DNA from: Paenibacillus sp. Root52
GTDB lineage: Bacteria > Bacillota > Bacilli > Paenibacillales > Paenibacillaceae
Direction: 5' to 3'
Assembly: GCF_001426865.1 (NCBI RefSeq)
Contig: NZ_LMFO01000012.1
Coordinates: 125,086-189,085, forward strand
DNA length: 64,000 nt
The position numbers were made by a program, and so were the translations under genes. Shown here one piece after another: positions 34,532 through 45,452 of the stretch. Under the pieces are notes generated by a model that saw only the letters and a program-made list of their open reading frames with translations, ran no database searches and was not told the origin of the DNA. Numbering within the stretch: the stretch's first letter is position 1; every line of letters starts with the position of its first letter.

Positions 34532-37500
34532 AGCCGATTTCGTTAAAAGTGGCTGGTCTACAGAGTTATCGTGAAACTCAGGAGATTGATTTTACCGTGC
34601 TGACAGAGACAGGGTTGTTCGGTATTTTTGGACCTACGGGAAGTGGGAAATCCTCGTTGCTTGACGCCATTACACTAGCGATGTACGGAAAAGTAGAACG
34701 TGCGGTGAATGGTACGCAGGGAATTATGAACCATGCCGAGGATGCATTATCGGTTGCGTTTACGTTTGAATTATCATCTGCGGAAGGTACGCGTAGATTC
34801 CGCGTAGAGCGGCGGTTCAAACGAAATAATGAAGTATCTGTAAGCAATACGGTTAGTAAATTTATTGAGACCATTGACGGGGAAGATCACGTACTTGCGG
34901 ATAAGTTAGCCGAGGTTAACCGCTCTGTCGAGGATGTAATTGGGCTCAAAATGGATGATTTCACGCGTGCGGTTGTTCTTCCACAAGGGAAATTTGCCGA
35001 ATTCCTGTCTCTGAAAGGCAGCGAGCGACGCCAGATGCTGCAGCGGCTTTTCCATCTAGAGAAATACGGAGACCAGCTTGCCATCAAGTTGAGCAGGCGA
35101 GTGAAGAATAATGATATGGTTCATCAGTCCCTAGTTGCGGAGCAGCAAGGGTTAGGCAATGCAAGTAAGGAGACTCTTGAAGAGATTGCTCGGCTTCTTG
35201 AAGAGACAGTTCGTTCTGCAGCTTTGTCCCGTAAAGCATTAGAAGAGGCCACGAAGGAAGCCGAACAGCTGGGCAAAATTCGTGAATGGAGTCATGAACG
35301 TCAATCTCGCTTAGAGGAACAGCGTAAGTTAAAAGCACAGGATGCACACATTGTTGCAGGTGAAGAACGATTGAAACAGGCTAGTGCAGCAGATGTGATC
35401 TTACCTGCATTACAAACGATGCGTGAAGCTATGTCGGAGCAGCAGTTGCGCCAGCAGGTAGCCGAGACTGCGCATCAGCAAGCGATAGAACATGAGAAGC
35501 AGTCTGTACTTGAAGCGGAAAAGGCAGAGGCTACCCGAGTGCAACTGTCTGAGGAAGAGCCCAAATTAATGCTGCGCCTGGAGCAATTGGAACAGGCAAA
35601 AGAACTGCAAAAGGAACGTGACGGGCTTAGAGAGGATGCTTCACGTCTGAAGCATTTACTTGAGCAAGGTCAAGCAGAACAGACGGTTGTGGGTCAACAA
35701 TTGGAGAAAGAGCAAGAGTTGCAGCAGCGTGGACGTAAACGGCGGGAAGAATTACAGGAGAGCCTGAAGCCCAACGAAGTCAAAGCCGATGAGCGGAGAC
35801 AGCTACAGTCTGCGTTAGAGCTTCAGCACCGGATGGACACGGTAGCAGAGCAGTTACGTCAGAACAAGGTGGAACTGGAGGCGAGCCAGCAATCAGCTAC
35901 ACAGGGAGCCAATAAGCTGCAGGCGATCACTGAAGAGGAGAGCCGCCTGAGCATACAGCGTGAGCGATTAATTCAACAGGCGGCTGCAGGTCTTGAAGCC
36001 TTGCTTGCATGCGAGCAGGACATCGGACGCGAGCAGAGCATGCTGGCTGGGGCGGAGGAACAGCTTCGAGGCACGATGCGTGAGCAGGAGCTGCATCGGC
36101 TATCCTCCGCCTTGCGCGCCGAGCTGCGCGAAGGCGAGCCTTGCCCGGTGTGCGGCTCCGCACACCACCCGCTCCCGGCTGCGCCGGCGGGAGAAGGTCC
36201 GCACGCAGACGATGCGGACCTGGAACTGCTGCGCAGCCTGCACGCGGAGCTGCAGGAGCTGCGCTTTGGGCTGCGCCAGCAGCTGCACGAACGTCGCAGC
36301 CTGCTGACGCAGCTTGGCGCTGCGGCCGGCGAAGCTCCGTCCGCAGCCGAGGCCGCGCCTGCGGCAGCGGAGCCCGAGCCCGCCGCGTCGCCCGTGAACG
36401 GGCGCTCCTCGGCGGACTGGGCGGCGCGTGCCGCCGCGCTGCGCGAAGCCGCGCGGGCGCTGGCTGACGCCGCAGCGCCGCTGCAAGCGGAGGCCGCTGC
36501 GTTGCAGCAGGCGGCCGTAAGCGCACAGCAGCGCCGCATGGAGGCGGCGGCTGCGCAGGAAGCCGGCCGTGCCGGGCTCGTCCAGGCGGAGCGCAAGCTA
36601 GCCGAGAGCGAGGCTGCAGCGACAGCGCTACGCGATCGCTGGGCCGCGGAACTGCTTGACATCGCCCGAGAACAGGCCAAGGCCTTATATCAGGCGATGC
36701 AGGAGCGCGATGCACGCGCCGAGGACATCAAGGAACGTCTGAACAAAAGCGTGACGTTCCTTGAAGAGAAGCAAGAGATCGTTCAATCACTTCAGCGCAA
36801 GCTGGTCGAATTGGATAAACAATTAATCCAGTGGCAGACAGAGTGGCAGGGCAACAGTAAACAACTTGCCGAAAAGGAAGTACGGTTACGGCAATGGGTT
36901 GGCGAACAACGCGTAGAAGACCTGATTACTGCTGCGCAGGCTCAGCTGACTCGATTAAGAACCTCTGCAACAGAAGCAGCACAGCGTTTCAAGGAAGCAG
37001 ATGCTCTGAAACAAGAGTCGGCGAAGAAAGACGTCATCGCTCATCAAGCCGCTGTCTCTGCTGGCGAGCATTTGCAGCAGGCGCAAGTGCGCTGGAAGCA
37101 ACTGCTGGATCAATCACCTTTCACTTCGGAGGAAGCTGTTGTGCAGGCAGCCATCGCTTCCGAGGAGGCAGAACGACTGGGTGCGGCCATCCAGCAACAC
37201 CGCGAACAGGAACGTGAGTTGGCATCGCAGTTACGAGAACTGGAGCAGAAACTTGCGGGAGCTGAGGTGTCTGAGGAACAGTGGATCGCTTGCACAGAAC
37301 AGTTACGGCTGAGACGGGCTGAGGATGAAGCGGCACTGAGCGCCAAAGCTCGGACTGAGCGGGACTTGGAAGATGTTCAGCAACGTCACGTACGCTGGAC
37401 TGAACTGGAGAACCAACGAGTGGACGTTAGCCGAGAAGGCGAGCTGCTGAGTAAGCTACAATCTGCTTTCCGCGGGAACGCATTCGTAGAATACATTGCT

Positions 37501-37947
37501 GAAGAGCAATTGATGCAGGTTAGCCAGGCAGCATCGCAGCGATTACGCTTCTTGACCAAACAGAGATATTCGCTAGAAGTTGATTCAGGTGGTGGATTTG
37601 TCATATGTGATGATGCCAATGGTGGGGTGAAACGCCCGGTGTCCACCTTGTCGGGCGGCGAGACTTTCTTAACCTCGCTGTCGCTAGCTTTGGCGTTATC
37701 TGCACAGATTCAGCTTCGTGGGCAGTATCCACTGCAATTCTTTTTCCTGGATGAAGGGTTCGGCACACTTGATCCTGAACTGTTAGACACGGTCATAACC
37801 TCGCTGGAGAAATTGTATGACGATCGTCTAGCCGTTGGTGTCATTAGCCACGTACCTGAACTGCGAGCACGTCTAGCACGTAAGCTGGTTGTCATTCCGG
37901 CAAGTGAGGCTGGTGGCGGCTCTCGAGTTGTTCTGGAAACATTGTAG
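34528..37947 (+). CDS. sbcC: Exonuclease subunit SbcC (Rad50/SMC family)
   Basis: SbcC supplies the ATP-driven clamp for SbcD. The 1139-residue protein has Walker A GPTGSGKSSLLDAI, the Q-loop region, two long coiled coils, the zinc hook Cys-Pro-Val-Cys (Cys539, Cys542) at the exact centre, the signature STLSGGETFLTSLSLALAL and Walker B FFFLDEGFGTLDPE. The DNA from about 36090 to 36680, just around and after the zinc hook, is strikingly GC- and alanine-rich (line 36361-36420 is 49 of 60 G+C, against 31 of 60 at 35401-35460). The reading frame runs through it without interruption. Confidence 0.97.
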   Translation: MKPISLKVAGLQSYRETQEIDFTVLTETGLFGIFGPTGSGKSSLLDAITLAMYGKVERAVNGTQGIMNHAEDALSVAFTFELSSAEGTRRFRVERRFKRNNEVSVSNTVSKFIETIDGEDHVLADKLAEVNRSVEDVIGLKMDDFTRAVVLPQGKFAEFLSLKGSERRQMLQRLFHLEKYGDQLAIKLSRRVKNNDMVHQSLVAEQQGLGNASKETLEEIARLLEETVRSAALSRKALEEATKEAEQLGKIREWSHERQSRLEEQRKLKAQDAHIVAGEERLKQASAADVILPALQTMREAMSEQQLRQQVAETAHQQAIEHEKQSVLEAEKAEATRVQLSEEEPKLMLRLEQLEQAKELQKERDGLREDASRLKHLLEQGQAEQTVVGQQLEKEQELQQRGRKRREELQESLKPNEVKADERRQLQSALELQHRMDTVAEQLRQNKVELEASQQSATQGANKLQAITEEESRLSIQRERLIQQAAAGLEALLACEQDIGREQSMLAGAEEQLRGTMREQELHRLSSALRAELREGEPCPVCGSAHHPLPAAPAGEGPHADDADLELLRSLHAELQELRFGLRQQLHERRSLLTQLGAAAGEAPSAAEAAPAAAEPEPAASPVNGRSSADWAARAAALREAARALADAAAPLQAEAAALQQAAVSAQQRRMEAAAAQEAGRAGLVQAERKLAESEAAATALRDRWAAELLDIAREQAKALYQAMQERDARAEDIKERLNKSVTFLEEKQEIVQSLQRKLVELDKQLIQWQTEWQGNSKQLAEKEVRLRQWVGEQRVEDLITAAQAQLTRLRTSATEAAQRFKEADALKQESAKKDVIAHQAAVSAGEHLQQAQVRWKQLLDQSPFTSEEAVVQAAIASEEAERLGAAIQQHREQERELASQLRELEQKLAGAEVSEEQWIACTEQLRLRRAEDEAALSAKARTERDLEDVQQRHVRWTELENQRVDVSREGELLSKLQSAFRGNAFVEYIAEEQLMQVSQAASQRLRFLTKQRYSLEVDSGGGFVICDDANGGVKRPVSTLSGGETFLTSLSLALALSAQIQLRGQYPLQFFFLDEGFGTLDPELLDTVITSLEKLYDDRLAVGVISHVPELRARLARKLVVIPASEAGGGSRVVLETL

Positions 37948-38049
37948 GTATAAATCTATGCCTGAATTCATTCAATCACAAAGTGAGTTACATCACAGAT
38001 ACAGGTTCATCGCATTGTTATACTACAGTTAAGCCGACAAACTTGATGT

Positions 38050-38148
38050 AAGTACCCCGGCGGACGTTTGATCAGGAATGATCCTGAATAGACGTCCGCA
38101 AGCAGTGACTTCCTTTAGGAAGTTACACACGGGGTGCTTCTTTTTTTT
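38050..38148 (+). ncRNA. Three-way-junction RNA ending in a terminator; leader element or complex terminator
   Basis: P1 AAGTACCCCG (38050-38059) pairs with CGGGGTGCTT (38130-38139). Inside it, P2 GCGGACGT/ACGTCCGC (38060-38067/38092-38099) is topped by a TCAGGA/TCCTGA hairpin, and P3 GTGACTTCC/GGAAGTTAC (38105-38113/38118-38126) has a TTTA loop. P1 is followed by C and eight T residues. It lies about 100 bases after sbcC and about 85 before the next gene. It may simply end the sbcDC transcript, or act as an attenuator for the downstream gene. A TATACT near 38021 could be a -10, but no -35 was found. Confidence 0.6.
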
Positions 38149-38232
38149 TACCTGTTCTTGCAGTGTCAATTCGCCCAGAGCTGAATACGATGAAAGGGTG
38201 ATGATGAGCAATGATCAGGGAGGCGTTAAGAA

Positions 38233-38577
38233 GTGGAAAAGGTGGAAGCGAAGAAAATCTGTAAAGAGCACATGCATCGGTACGTATGCGTGCAGATGCA
38301 GGATGGCAGTCACTATGACGGGATTATGGAAAATGTGGATGATGAAATGATCTATTTGGCTGTTCCTGTTGGGCCAGAAGCGGCGATGCACCATGCGAAC
38401 TGGGCACCTAATGCAATGCCTGGAGCGAACTATCCATTAGCACATGCGCGTGGATTTTACCCAGGTTACGGTTATCCTACGCCATATCCTTATTATGGCT
38501 ATGGGCGTAGACGATTTAATCGGCTTGTACTCCCGCTGTTTGCCCTTACTGCATTGACCTTGTTACCGTACTATTAA
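38233..38577 (+). CDS. Small protein with Sm-like N-terminus, Tyr/Gly/Pro-rich middle and hydrophobic C-terminus
   Basis: This is a 114-residue protein of unknown function. Residues ~10-45 (HRYVCVQMQDGSHYDGIMEN, then VDDEMIYLAVPVG) follow the strand pattern of an Sm1 motif, with DG, then G, then a hydrophobic strand. The middle is rich in Tyr, Gly, Pro and Ala (YPGYGYPTPYPYYGYGRRR), and the end (LVLPLFALTALTLLPYY) could be a membrane-inserting helix. The start is GTG 38233, with GGGAGG 8 bases upstream. Tyr/Gly/Pro-rich small proteins are common on spore surfaces, so a coat or membrane role is possible. The Sm-like reading is inference. Confidence 0.75.
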   Translation: MEKVEAKKICKEHMHRYVCVQMQDGSHYDGIMENVDDEMIYLAVPVGPEAAMHHANWAPNAMPGANYPLAHARGFYPGYGYPTPYPYYGYGRRRFNRLVLPLFALTALTLLPYY

Positions 38578-38778
38578 GACCAGGAGTTAGTATAGATCTG
38601 CGGCAAAGTTACTTTTCATATATTTGATGGGTGCGTTCTAATTAAACACATAGATGATATAGTGTGTGCATTGCGCTAATAGATGCCTCGAATGGATCAG
38701 TACTTACGTCTATACCTTAAGGAGTGCTACATCTGGCAGTTGAGGAATCCAACATTATTGATTAGCCCAAAAACTACA

Positions 38779-38822
38779 AAATCATGCCTCACAGAAGGTT
38801 TGCTTCTGAAAAGGCATGATTT
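38779..38822. terminator. Bidirectional terminator between the Sm-like gene and mccB
   Basis: AAATCATGCCT (38779-38789) and AGGCATGATTT (38812-38822) are perfectly complementary, with an inner AGAAGG..CTTCT hairpin, and T-rich flanks on both strands. It sits 13 bases after the minus-strand mccB stop. The rest of 38578-38834 holds no convincing gene. Confidence 0.8.
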
Positions 38823-38834
38823 CTTTAATATCCT

Positions 38835-40905
<2,071 letters not shown>

Positions 40906-40941
40906 ATTTAACCAATCTCCTTTTGCGCTCTCATTAACCAT

Positions 40942-41405
40942 ATATACTTATTCAAATGGGAGAAGTTTGTTCTAAAACCAAGTTTCGATAATATGCGTTC
41001 TAAATAACCTCAGTGCTTGTATAGTACTCCATTCGTAGCTCGGCATTTATGGGAATGGCTTGTTCCTTCTCTGCCCGTTACTGCGATATCCTCCTTGGTA
41101 ACGACCAGTTAAAAACAACTATATCAATGGGAGTTATATACTATAAAAGTGTTAATTAAAAGAAGAATAAGGATTTTATGGCTTTAAAACAGTAGCCCTG
41201 CATCTCTGTACTTGAGTGATTAATGAAGGTTTATATACTTTGATTCGCTGCAAAGATAAAACATTAATTCACCTTGGCTATAATTAGACCACTACTCTAA
41301 GTTCTTCTTAAATCCCCATAATTGTCCTTGAAATTGGACGTTGCTTAGCACATCCGGTATGATAGGAAGGTATACATAATTACTGTTTAAAGGAGGGTAT
41401 GAACA
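40942..41405. other. Divergent intergenic region between mccA and the HIT gene
   Basis: This AT-rich stretch of 464 bases contains no credible gene. On the minus strand, short complementary segments (CGTTAC/GTAACG and CCATTC/GAATGG, within 41030-41120) suggest some leader structure for mccA. I found no S-box, no T-box core (GGGTGGAACCGCG-like) and no known CymR-type box that I could support. TATAAT at 41279-41284 lacks a matching -35 for the HIT gene. Confidence 0.5.
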
Positions 41406-41765
41406 ATGGATTGCTTGTTTTGCAAAATTGTAGAGGGCAGCATTCCCTCCAACAAAGTGCTGGAGAATGACCATGTTGTCGTCTTCCATGACATACAGCC
41501 CGCTGCGCCAACACATGTGTTAGTGATTCCTAAGAAACATATTGCTTCCATGAATGAAGTAACGGCAGAGGATCTGCCCTTGATTGGACAGGTTCATTTG
41601 GCTGCACAGGAAGCAGCAAAACGCTTAGGCATTGACGAGTCTGGTTACAGATTAATCAATAACTGTGGCCAGGATGGCGAGCAAACGGTGCATCACTTGC
41701 ATTATCATCTGCTTGGAGGCACAAGACTCGGAGCTTTGACTAGCCTATCTGATTCGCACAAATAA
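41406..41765 (+). CDS. HIT family nucleotide hydrolase (Hint type)
   Basis: This 119-residue protein has the histidine-triad active site HHLHYHLLGG (His-x-His-x-His-x-x) near the C-terminus and the N-terminal CLFCKIVEGSIPSNKVLE, in which the two Cys may bind zinc. FHDIQPAAPTHVLVIPKKHI completes the fold. Hint enzymes hydrolyse adenosine phosphoramidates and similar AMP-linked compounds. AAAGGAGGG precedes the ATG. In other Bacilli a HIT gene may also lie close to rpsU, but no operon link is visible because rpsU has its own promoter. Confidence 0.93.
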   Translation: MDCLFCKIVEGSIPSNKVLENDHVVVFHDIQPAAPTHVLVIPKKHIASMNEVTAEDLPLIGQVHLAAQEAAKRLGIDESGYRLINNCGQDGEQTVHHLHYHLLGGTRLGALTSLSDSHK

Positions 41766-41861
41766 ACAGTTGAAGTGCTGAAAATCAACGTTATTTTTTG
41801 CACTATTGAACAATGTAAGGCATCTTGCTTGTTTAAATTAAATGATCATTTTACGTTGAGG

Positions 41862-41891
41862 TTGACACGTTTATTACCTTTCGCCTATAAT
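41862..41891 (+). promoter_or_regulatory. Consensus sigma-A promoter of rpsU-yqeY
   Basis: TTGACA (41862-41867) and TATAAT (41886-41891) are both perfect, with an 18-base spacer. The start would be about 41898, giving a leader of about 50 bases. Confidence 0.9.
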
Positions 41892-41950
41892 GAAAGGTGA
41901 TGAACCGTGTTATTGCTCTTGGACGGTCTGGTCGGAGGGAGGGAAAACTG

Positions 41951-42124
41951 GTGTCTGAAACTAAAGTTCGCAAAAACGAGACTATTGATGCTGCACTTCG
42001 TCGCTTTAAACGTTCCATCGCTAAAGATGGCGTCTTGGCTGAGGTGAAGAAACGTAAGCATTATGAGAAGCCAAGCGTGAAGCGCAAGAAAAAGTCCGAG
42101 GCTGCTCGTAAGAGAAAGTTTTAG
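41951..42124 (+). CDS. rpsU: 30S ribosomal protein S21
   Basis: S21 is a 57-residue, very basic protein ([20 protein letters not shown], then ending SEAARKRKF) that binds late to the 30S platform. The start is GTG 41951, with GGAGGGAGGG 7 bases upstream. The open frame to 41897 includes untranslated leader. It is followed 15 bases later by yqeY, as in B. subtilis. Confidence 0.98.
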   Translation: MSETKVRKNETIDAALRRFKRSIAKDGVLAEVKKRKHYEKPSVKRKKKSEAARKRKF

Positions 42125-42139
42125 GAGGATTTTAACTAC

Positions 42140-42583
42140 ATGAATCTTAGCGAACGATTGAACGAAGATATGAAGCAAGCGATGAGGAGCAAGGACAAGT
42201 TCAAGCTCTCCACCATTCGGTTGATTCGTTCGACGATCAAGAATCTTGAAATAGATTTGAAAAGAGATTTGGATGACAACGAAGTGCTTGATATCCTAAG
42301 TCGTGAAATCAAACAGCGCAAAGATGCCCTCCAAGAATTTGAAAAATTGGGCCGTGAAGACCTCGCGGCAAATGCAAAAGCGGAAATTGATATAATCGGT
42401 CAATACCTTCCCGAACAGCTTACCGAAGAAGAAATTAAAGTTATTGTACAGCAGACCATCCAGGAAACCGGTGCTTCTTCGAAAGCCGAGATGGGGAAAG
42501 TTATGGCGGCCCTTATGCCGAAAGTCAAAGGCAGAGCGGACGGCAAGCTGGTTAACCAAGCAGTTCAACAATTTCTGCAATAA
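42140..42583 (+). CDS. yqeY: GatB/YqeY domain-containing protein
   Basis: This 147-residue helical protein has the YqeY fold: an N-terminal helical bundle (LNEDMKQAMRSKDKFKLSTI) and a C-terminal domain similar to the GatB tail (GASSKAEMGKVMAALMPKVK, GRADGKLVNQAVQQFL). That tail contacts tRNA in the amidotransferase, so tRNA or RNA binding is plausible here but not shown. An AGGAGG site precedes the ATG. It is co-transcribed with rpsU and ends at a terminator. Confidence 0.95.
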   Translation: MNLSERLNEDMKQAMRSKDKFKLSTIRLIRSTIKNLEIDLKRDLDDNEVLDILSREIKQRKDALQEFEKLGREDLAANAKAEIDIIGQYLPEQLTEEEIKVIVQQTIQETGASSKAEMGKVMAALMPKVKGRADGKLVNQAVQQFLQ

Positions 42584-42594
42584 AGCAATCAATA

Positions 42595-42626
42595 AACACT
42601 TCCTGACTTGTCAGGGAGTGTTTTTT
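42595..42626 (+). terminator. Intrinsic terminator after yqeY
   Basis: AACACTTCCTGAC and GTCAGGGAGTGTT form a 12- to 13-bp stem with one wobble and a minimal loop, running into six T residues. Confidence 0.9.
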
Positions 42627-42825
42627 CCTTTGTTAAGATCTTTTAGTGAATGCTATGAGCGAGCATAGAAGTTTTTCGAAGCAGGAATGGATTTGTGTTT
42701 TCACATGACAGGTGGACAAAACGTGAATAAATGCATCGCATTTTTTCTTTAAATTGGATGTTTGACATGAAAATGGATTATAAATGTTGCAATTGTTGCA
42801 AGATTCAAATATAATTTTAAGATTT

Positions 42826-42851
42826 TGAAACGAAATGCTGATTTGTACGTA
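42826..42851 (+). promoter_or_regulatory. Sigma-W-type ECF promoter of the nfeD-floA operon
   Basis: TGAAAC (42826-42831), a 16-base spacer and CGTA (42848-42851) match the published sigma-W consensus exactly. The transcript would begin near 42858, about 45 bases before nfeD. The equivalent yqeZ-yqfAB operon of B. subtilis is a sigma-W target. The remainder of 42627-42904 is AT-rich with nothing else recognised. Confidence 0.88.
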
Positions 42852-42904
42852 ATAACAACCATAAGCTGGACAGTATAACGATATTGGAAAAGGGGGGATT
42901 ATTG

Positions 42905-44266
42905 GTGAAGGGAAAGCACCGGAAGATGCTTACAGGGCCATTCATGCTCTTAATGCTGCTGACGCTGTTGCTTCCTGTTTGGATTGGATCGCCTTCAGCA
43001 CATGCGGCTGAGAAGAGCGGCGCCGTATACATTATTCCGGTTGATAAACCAATCGAGCAGGGGCTTGGCAAATTTATGGAGCGTGGCTTCAAAGAAGCTG
43101 AGAACATGAACGCAGGCCTGATCGTACTGGACATTAATACGCCGGGAGGACGTGTTGATACTGCCGAGGCACTGGGAATCTTGATTAAAGATAGCCCGAT
43201 TGAGACCTTAGCTTTTGTGCGTGGTGACGCCGCTTCTGCAGGGAGCTTTTTGGCTTTGAATGCGGATAAGATCGTAATGTCGCCAGGTAGCATGATTGGT
43301 GCGGCAGCGATGGTGGACAGTACAGGTAAACATGTAGATGATCCAAAACTCGTTGCCTTCTGGAAAAGCAAAATGCAAGGAGCGGCCGAAAAAAGTGGTC
43401 GCGATGGCAAAATTGCTGCTGGAATGACGGATGTTAATATGGTGGTGGAAATGCCAGAGATTAATAAAACCAAGCAAAAAGGTGAAATTATTGCACTCTC
43501 GGCAGAAGAAGCGTTAAAAGTTGGATACGCAGACCATATTAGTAACACCCCAGAAGAGGCAGCTACCTGGTTAGGATACAGTCAGGATGATGTGTTCAAG
43601 GTGGAAAGAACCACAGCTGAGAACATCTCTACATTCCTTACGAACCCAGTGGTTATGACTGTGCTCCTGTTCCTCGGTATTGCAGGGGTGATCATCGAGT
43701 TAATCGTTCCTGGTTTCGGGGTACCTGGTATTGTTGGTATCGTATGTTTTGTACTTTATTTCTCCGGAAACTATATTGCTGGTTTTGCCGGAGCAGAGAC
43801 ATGGGTATTATTTACTGTTGGTCTCATCATGATGATTCTTGAGATGTTTATACCGAGTTTCGGTATACTGGGTATTCTCGGATCTATCGCACTCGTTGCC
43901 GGTGTTGTGCGAGCAGCGTACGACACAAGCGATGCGTTTGTATCACTCGGTATTGCCTTTGGAGCAGCGCTCGTAGTTATCGCGATCGTTGTCATTCTGT
44001 TTAAGGATAAGGGCATATGGAATCGATTCATATTGAGTGAGAAGCTGTCTGCTGATCGTGGGTTCTCATCAGCGACAGAACGCAAGGAACTGATTGGAAT
44101 GCAAGGAATCAGTCTTACTCCGCTGCGTCCGTCTGGAACCGCTATGCTGAATGGGGAACGGGTCGATGTTGTATCAGATGGTGATTTTATTCCAATCGAT
44201 ACACCGATCATCGTCATTAAGGCAGAAGGTACTCGAATTGTAGTGCAACAATCTCTGCCTGTGTAA
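42905..44266 (+). CDS. nfeD: NfeD-family membrane protein with ClpP-like serine protease domain (YqeZ type)
   Basis: This 453-residue long-form NfeD protein begins with a signal peptide (LLMLLTLLLPVWIGSPSAHA, cleavage probably after Ala-His-Ala). The ClpP/SppA-like domain has LDINTPGGRVDTAEAL and the nucleophile region GDAASAGSFLAL, with a downstream Lys-containing segment (EKSGRDGKIAAGMTD). Membrane segments cover about residues 245-375, and an OB-fold NfeD domain ends the protein (LIGMQGISLTPLRPSGTAML). Long NfeDs act beside flotillins; the exact substrate in Bacilli is not settled. GTG 42905 has AAGGGGGGA 6-7 bases upstream. The frame from 42884 includes that site. Confidence 0.92.
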   Translation: MKGKHRKMLTGPFMLLMLLTLLLPVWIGSPSAHAAEKSGAVYIIPVDKPIEQGLGKFMERGFKEAENMNAGLIVLDINTPGGRVDTAEALGILIKDSPIETLAFVRGDAASAGSFLALNADKIVMSPGSMIGAAAMVDSTGKHVDDPKLVAFWKSKMQGAAEKSGRDGKIAAGMTDVNMVVEMPEINKTKQKGEIIALSAEEALKVGYADHISNTPEEAATWLGYSQDDVFKVERTTAENISTFLTNPVVMTVLLFLGIAGVIIELIVPGFGVPGIVGIVCFVLYFSGNYIAGFAGAETWVLFTVGLIMMILEMFIPSFGILGILGSIALVAGVVRAAYDTSDAFVSLGIAFGAALVVIAIVVILFKDKGIWNRFILSEKLSADRGFSSATERKELIGMQGISLTPLRPSGTAMLNGERVDVVSDGDFIPIDTPIIVIKAEGTRIVVQQSLPV

Positions 44267-44428
44267 CCTTTTTCCATTGCCGGAGCCGATGAGGTCTTCG
44301 GCAAAGTACATATCCATTCTGTAAGGCTGTTGCCAGAGTGGGGAACCAAATAAACAGCGGAGTTAAGCTAGGTTTGTTATGCTGTATGATGGTACAAAAT
44401 TAAAAATGCAAATGGAGGAATTTTGACT

Positions 44429-45439
44429 ATGGAACCAACCTTGATTACGGTTTTGCTCGTTGCGGTAGTTGCGATTATCGTACTTAGCGTATTCTTCAGC
44501 TTTTTCCCGGTAATGCTCTGGATCTCAGCGATTGCATCCGGTGTGCGTGTCGGAATTATTACACTGGTAGCTATGAGACTGAGACGTGTAACACCTAGTC
44601 GGATCGTAAACCCGTTGATCAAAGCAACAAAGGCGGGACTTGGATTGAATATCAACCAATTGGAAAGTCACTTCCTTGCTGGTGGTAACGTAGACCGCGT
44701 TGTTAATGCTTTGATTGCTGCACAACGTGCAAACATTCCATTGGAGTTTGAACGTGCTGCTGCAATCGACCTTGCAGGTCGTGACGTATTGCAAGCCGTG
44801 CAAATGAGCGTTAACCCTCGTGTAATCGAGACACCAATTGTATCCGCTGTAGCAAAAGATGGTATCGAAGTTAAAGTTAGAGCGCGTGTTACGGTTCGTG
44901 CAAACATTGATCGTCTCGTCGGTGGTGCTGGTGAAGAGACAATCATTGCCCGTGTCGGCGAAGGTATCGTAAGTACGAACGGTTCTTCCAATTCCCACAA
45001 AGACGTATTGGAAAATCCGGATCTGATCTCTCGTACGGTATTGTCTAAAGGTTTGGATGCAGGTACGGCTTTTGAAATCCTGTCCATTGATATCGCGGAC
45101 GTAGATGTAGGTAAAAATATTGGTGCATTCTTGCAAACAGAACAAGCAGAGGCAGATAAGCGTATTGCCCAAGCAAAAGCCGAAGAGCGTCGTGCAATGG
45201 CCGTAGCACAAGAACAAGAGATGAAAGCGCGCGTTGTAGAGATGAGAGCACGTGTAGTTGAATCCGAATCCCAAGTACCTTTGGCAATGTCCGAAGCGCT
45301 TCGTAGTGGTAAAATCGGTGTTATGGACTACATGAACCTGAAAAATATTGAAGCAGACACTCAAATGCGTAACACATTAGGAAAACCTGGTGAAGGCTCC
45401 AATTCCAATGATCAGGGTGATTCCAAAAACGGAAGATAG
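44429..45439 (+). CDS. floA: Flotillin-like protein FloA
   Basis: FloA scaffolds membrane microdomains. This 336-residue protein has an N-terminal membrane hairpin ([20 protein letters not shown]), an SPFH/PHB domain ([39 protein letters not shown]) and the Glu/Ala coiled-coil tail ([38 protein letters not shown]). The C-terminal ~20 residues are Asn/Ser/Gly-rich. GGAGG lies 10 bases before ATG 44429 and only 4 before the in-frame TTG at 44423, so ATG is preferred. It is the second gene of the sigma-W-type operon (B. subtilis yqfA). Confidence 0.97.
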   Translation: MEPTLITVLLVAVVAIIVLSVFFSFFPVMLWISAIASGVRVGIITLVAMRLRRVTPSRIVNPLIKATKAGLGLNINQLESHFLAGGNVDRVVNALIAAQRANIPLEFERAAAIDLAGRDVLQAVQMSVNPRVIETPIVSAVAKDGIEVKVRARVTVRANIDRLVGGAGEETIIARVGEGIVSTNGSSNSHKDVLENPDLISRTVLSKGLDAGTAFEILSIDIADVDVGKNIGAFLQTEQAEADKRIAQAKAEERRAMAVAQEQEMKARVVEMRARVVESESQVPLAMSEALRSGKIGVMDYMNLKNIEADTQMRNTLGKPGEGSNSNDQGDSKNGR

Positions 45440-45452
45440 GCGGTGAATGCAC

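Noticed and set aside
35927..36715. Long minus-strand open frames (262, 235 and 128 codons) inside sbcC
   Set aside because: They come from the GC-rich island, where stop codons are rare on every frame. Their translations are low-complexity Ala/Arg/Pro/Ser with no ribosome site, while the plus-strand SbcC frame has all its motifs.
41031..41120. Possible riboswitch or T-box on the minus strand upstream of mccA
   Set aside because: Some complementary segments exist, but no conserved core motif of a known riboswitch or T-box could be matched.
42817..43548. 243-codon minus-strand open frame opposite nfeD
   Set aside because: It crosses the sigma-W promoter and covers the NfeD signal peptide region in antisense, with no domain.
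44525..45364. 279-codon minus-strand open frame opposite floA
   Set aside because: Antisense shadow of a strongly biased gene, with no domain and no ribosome site.
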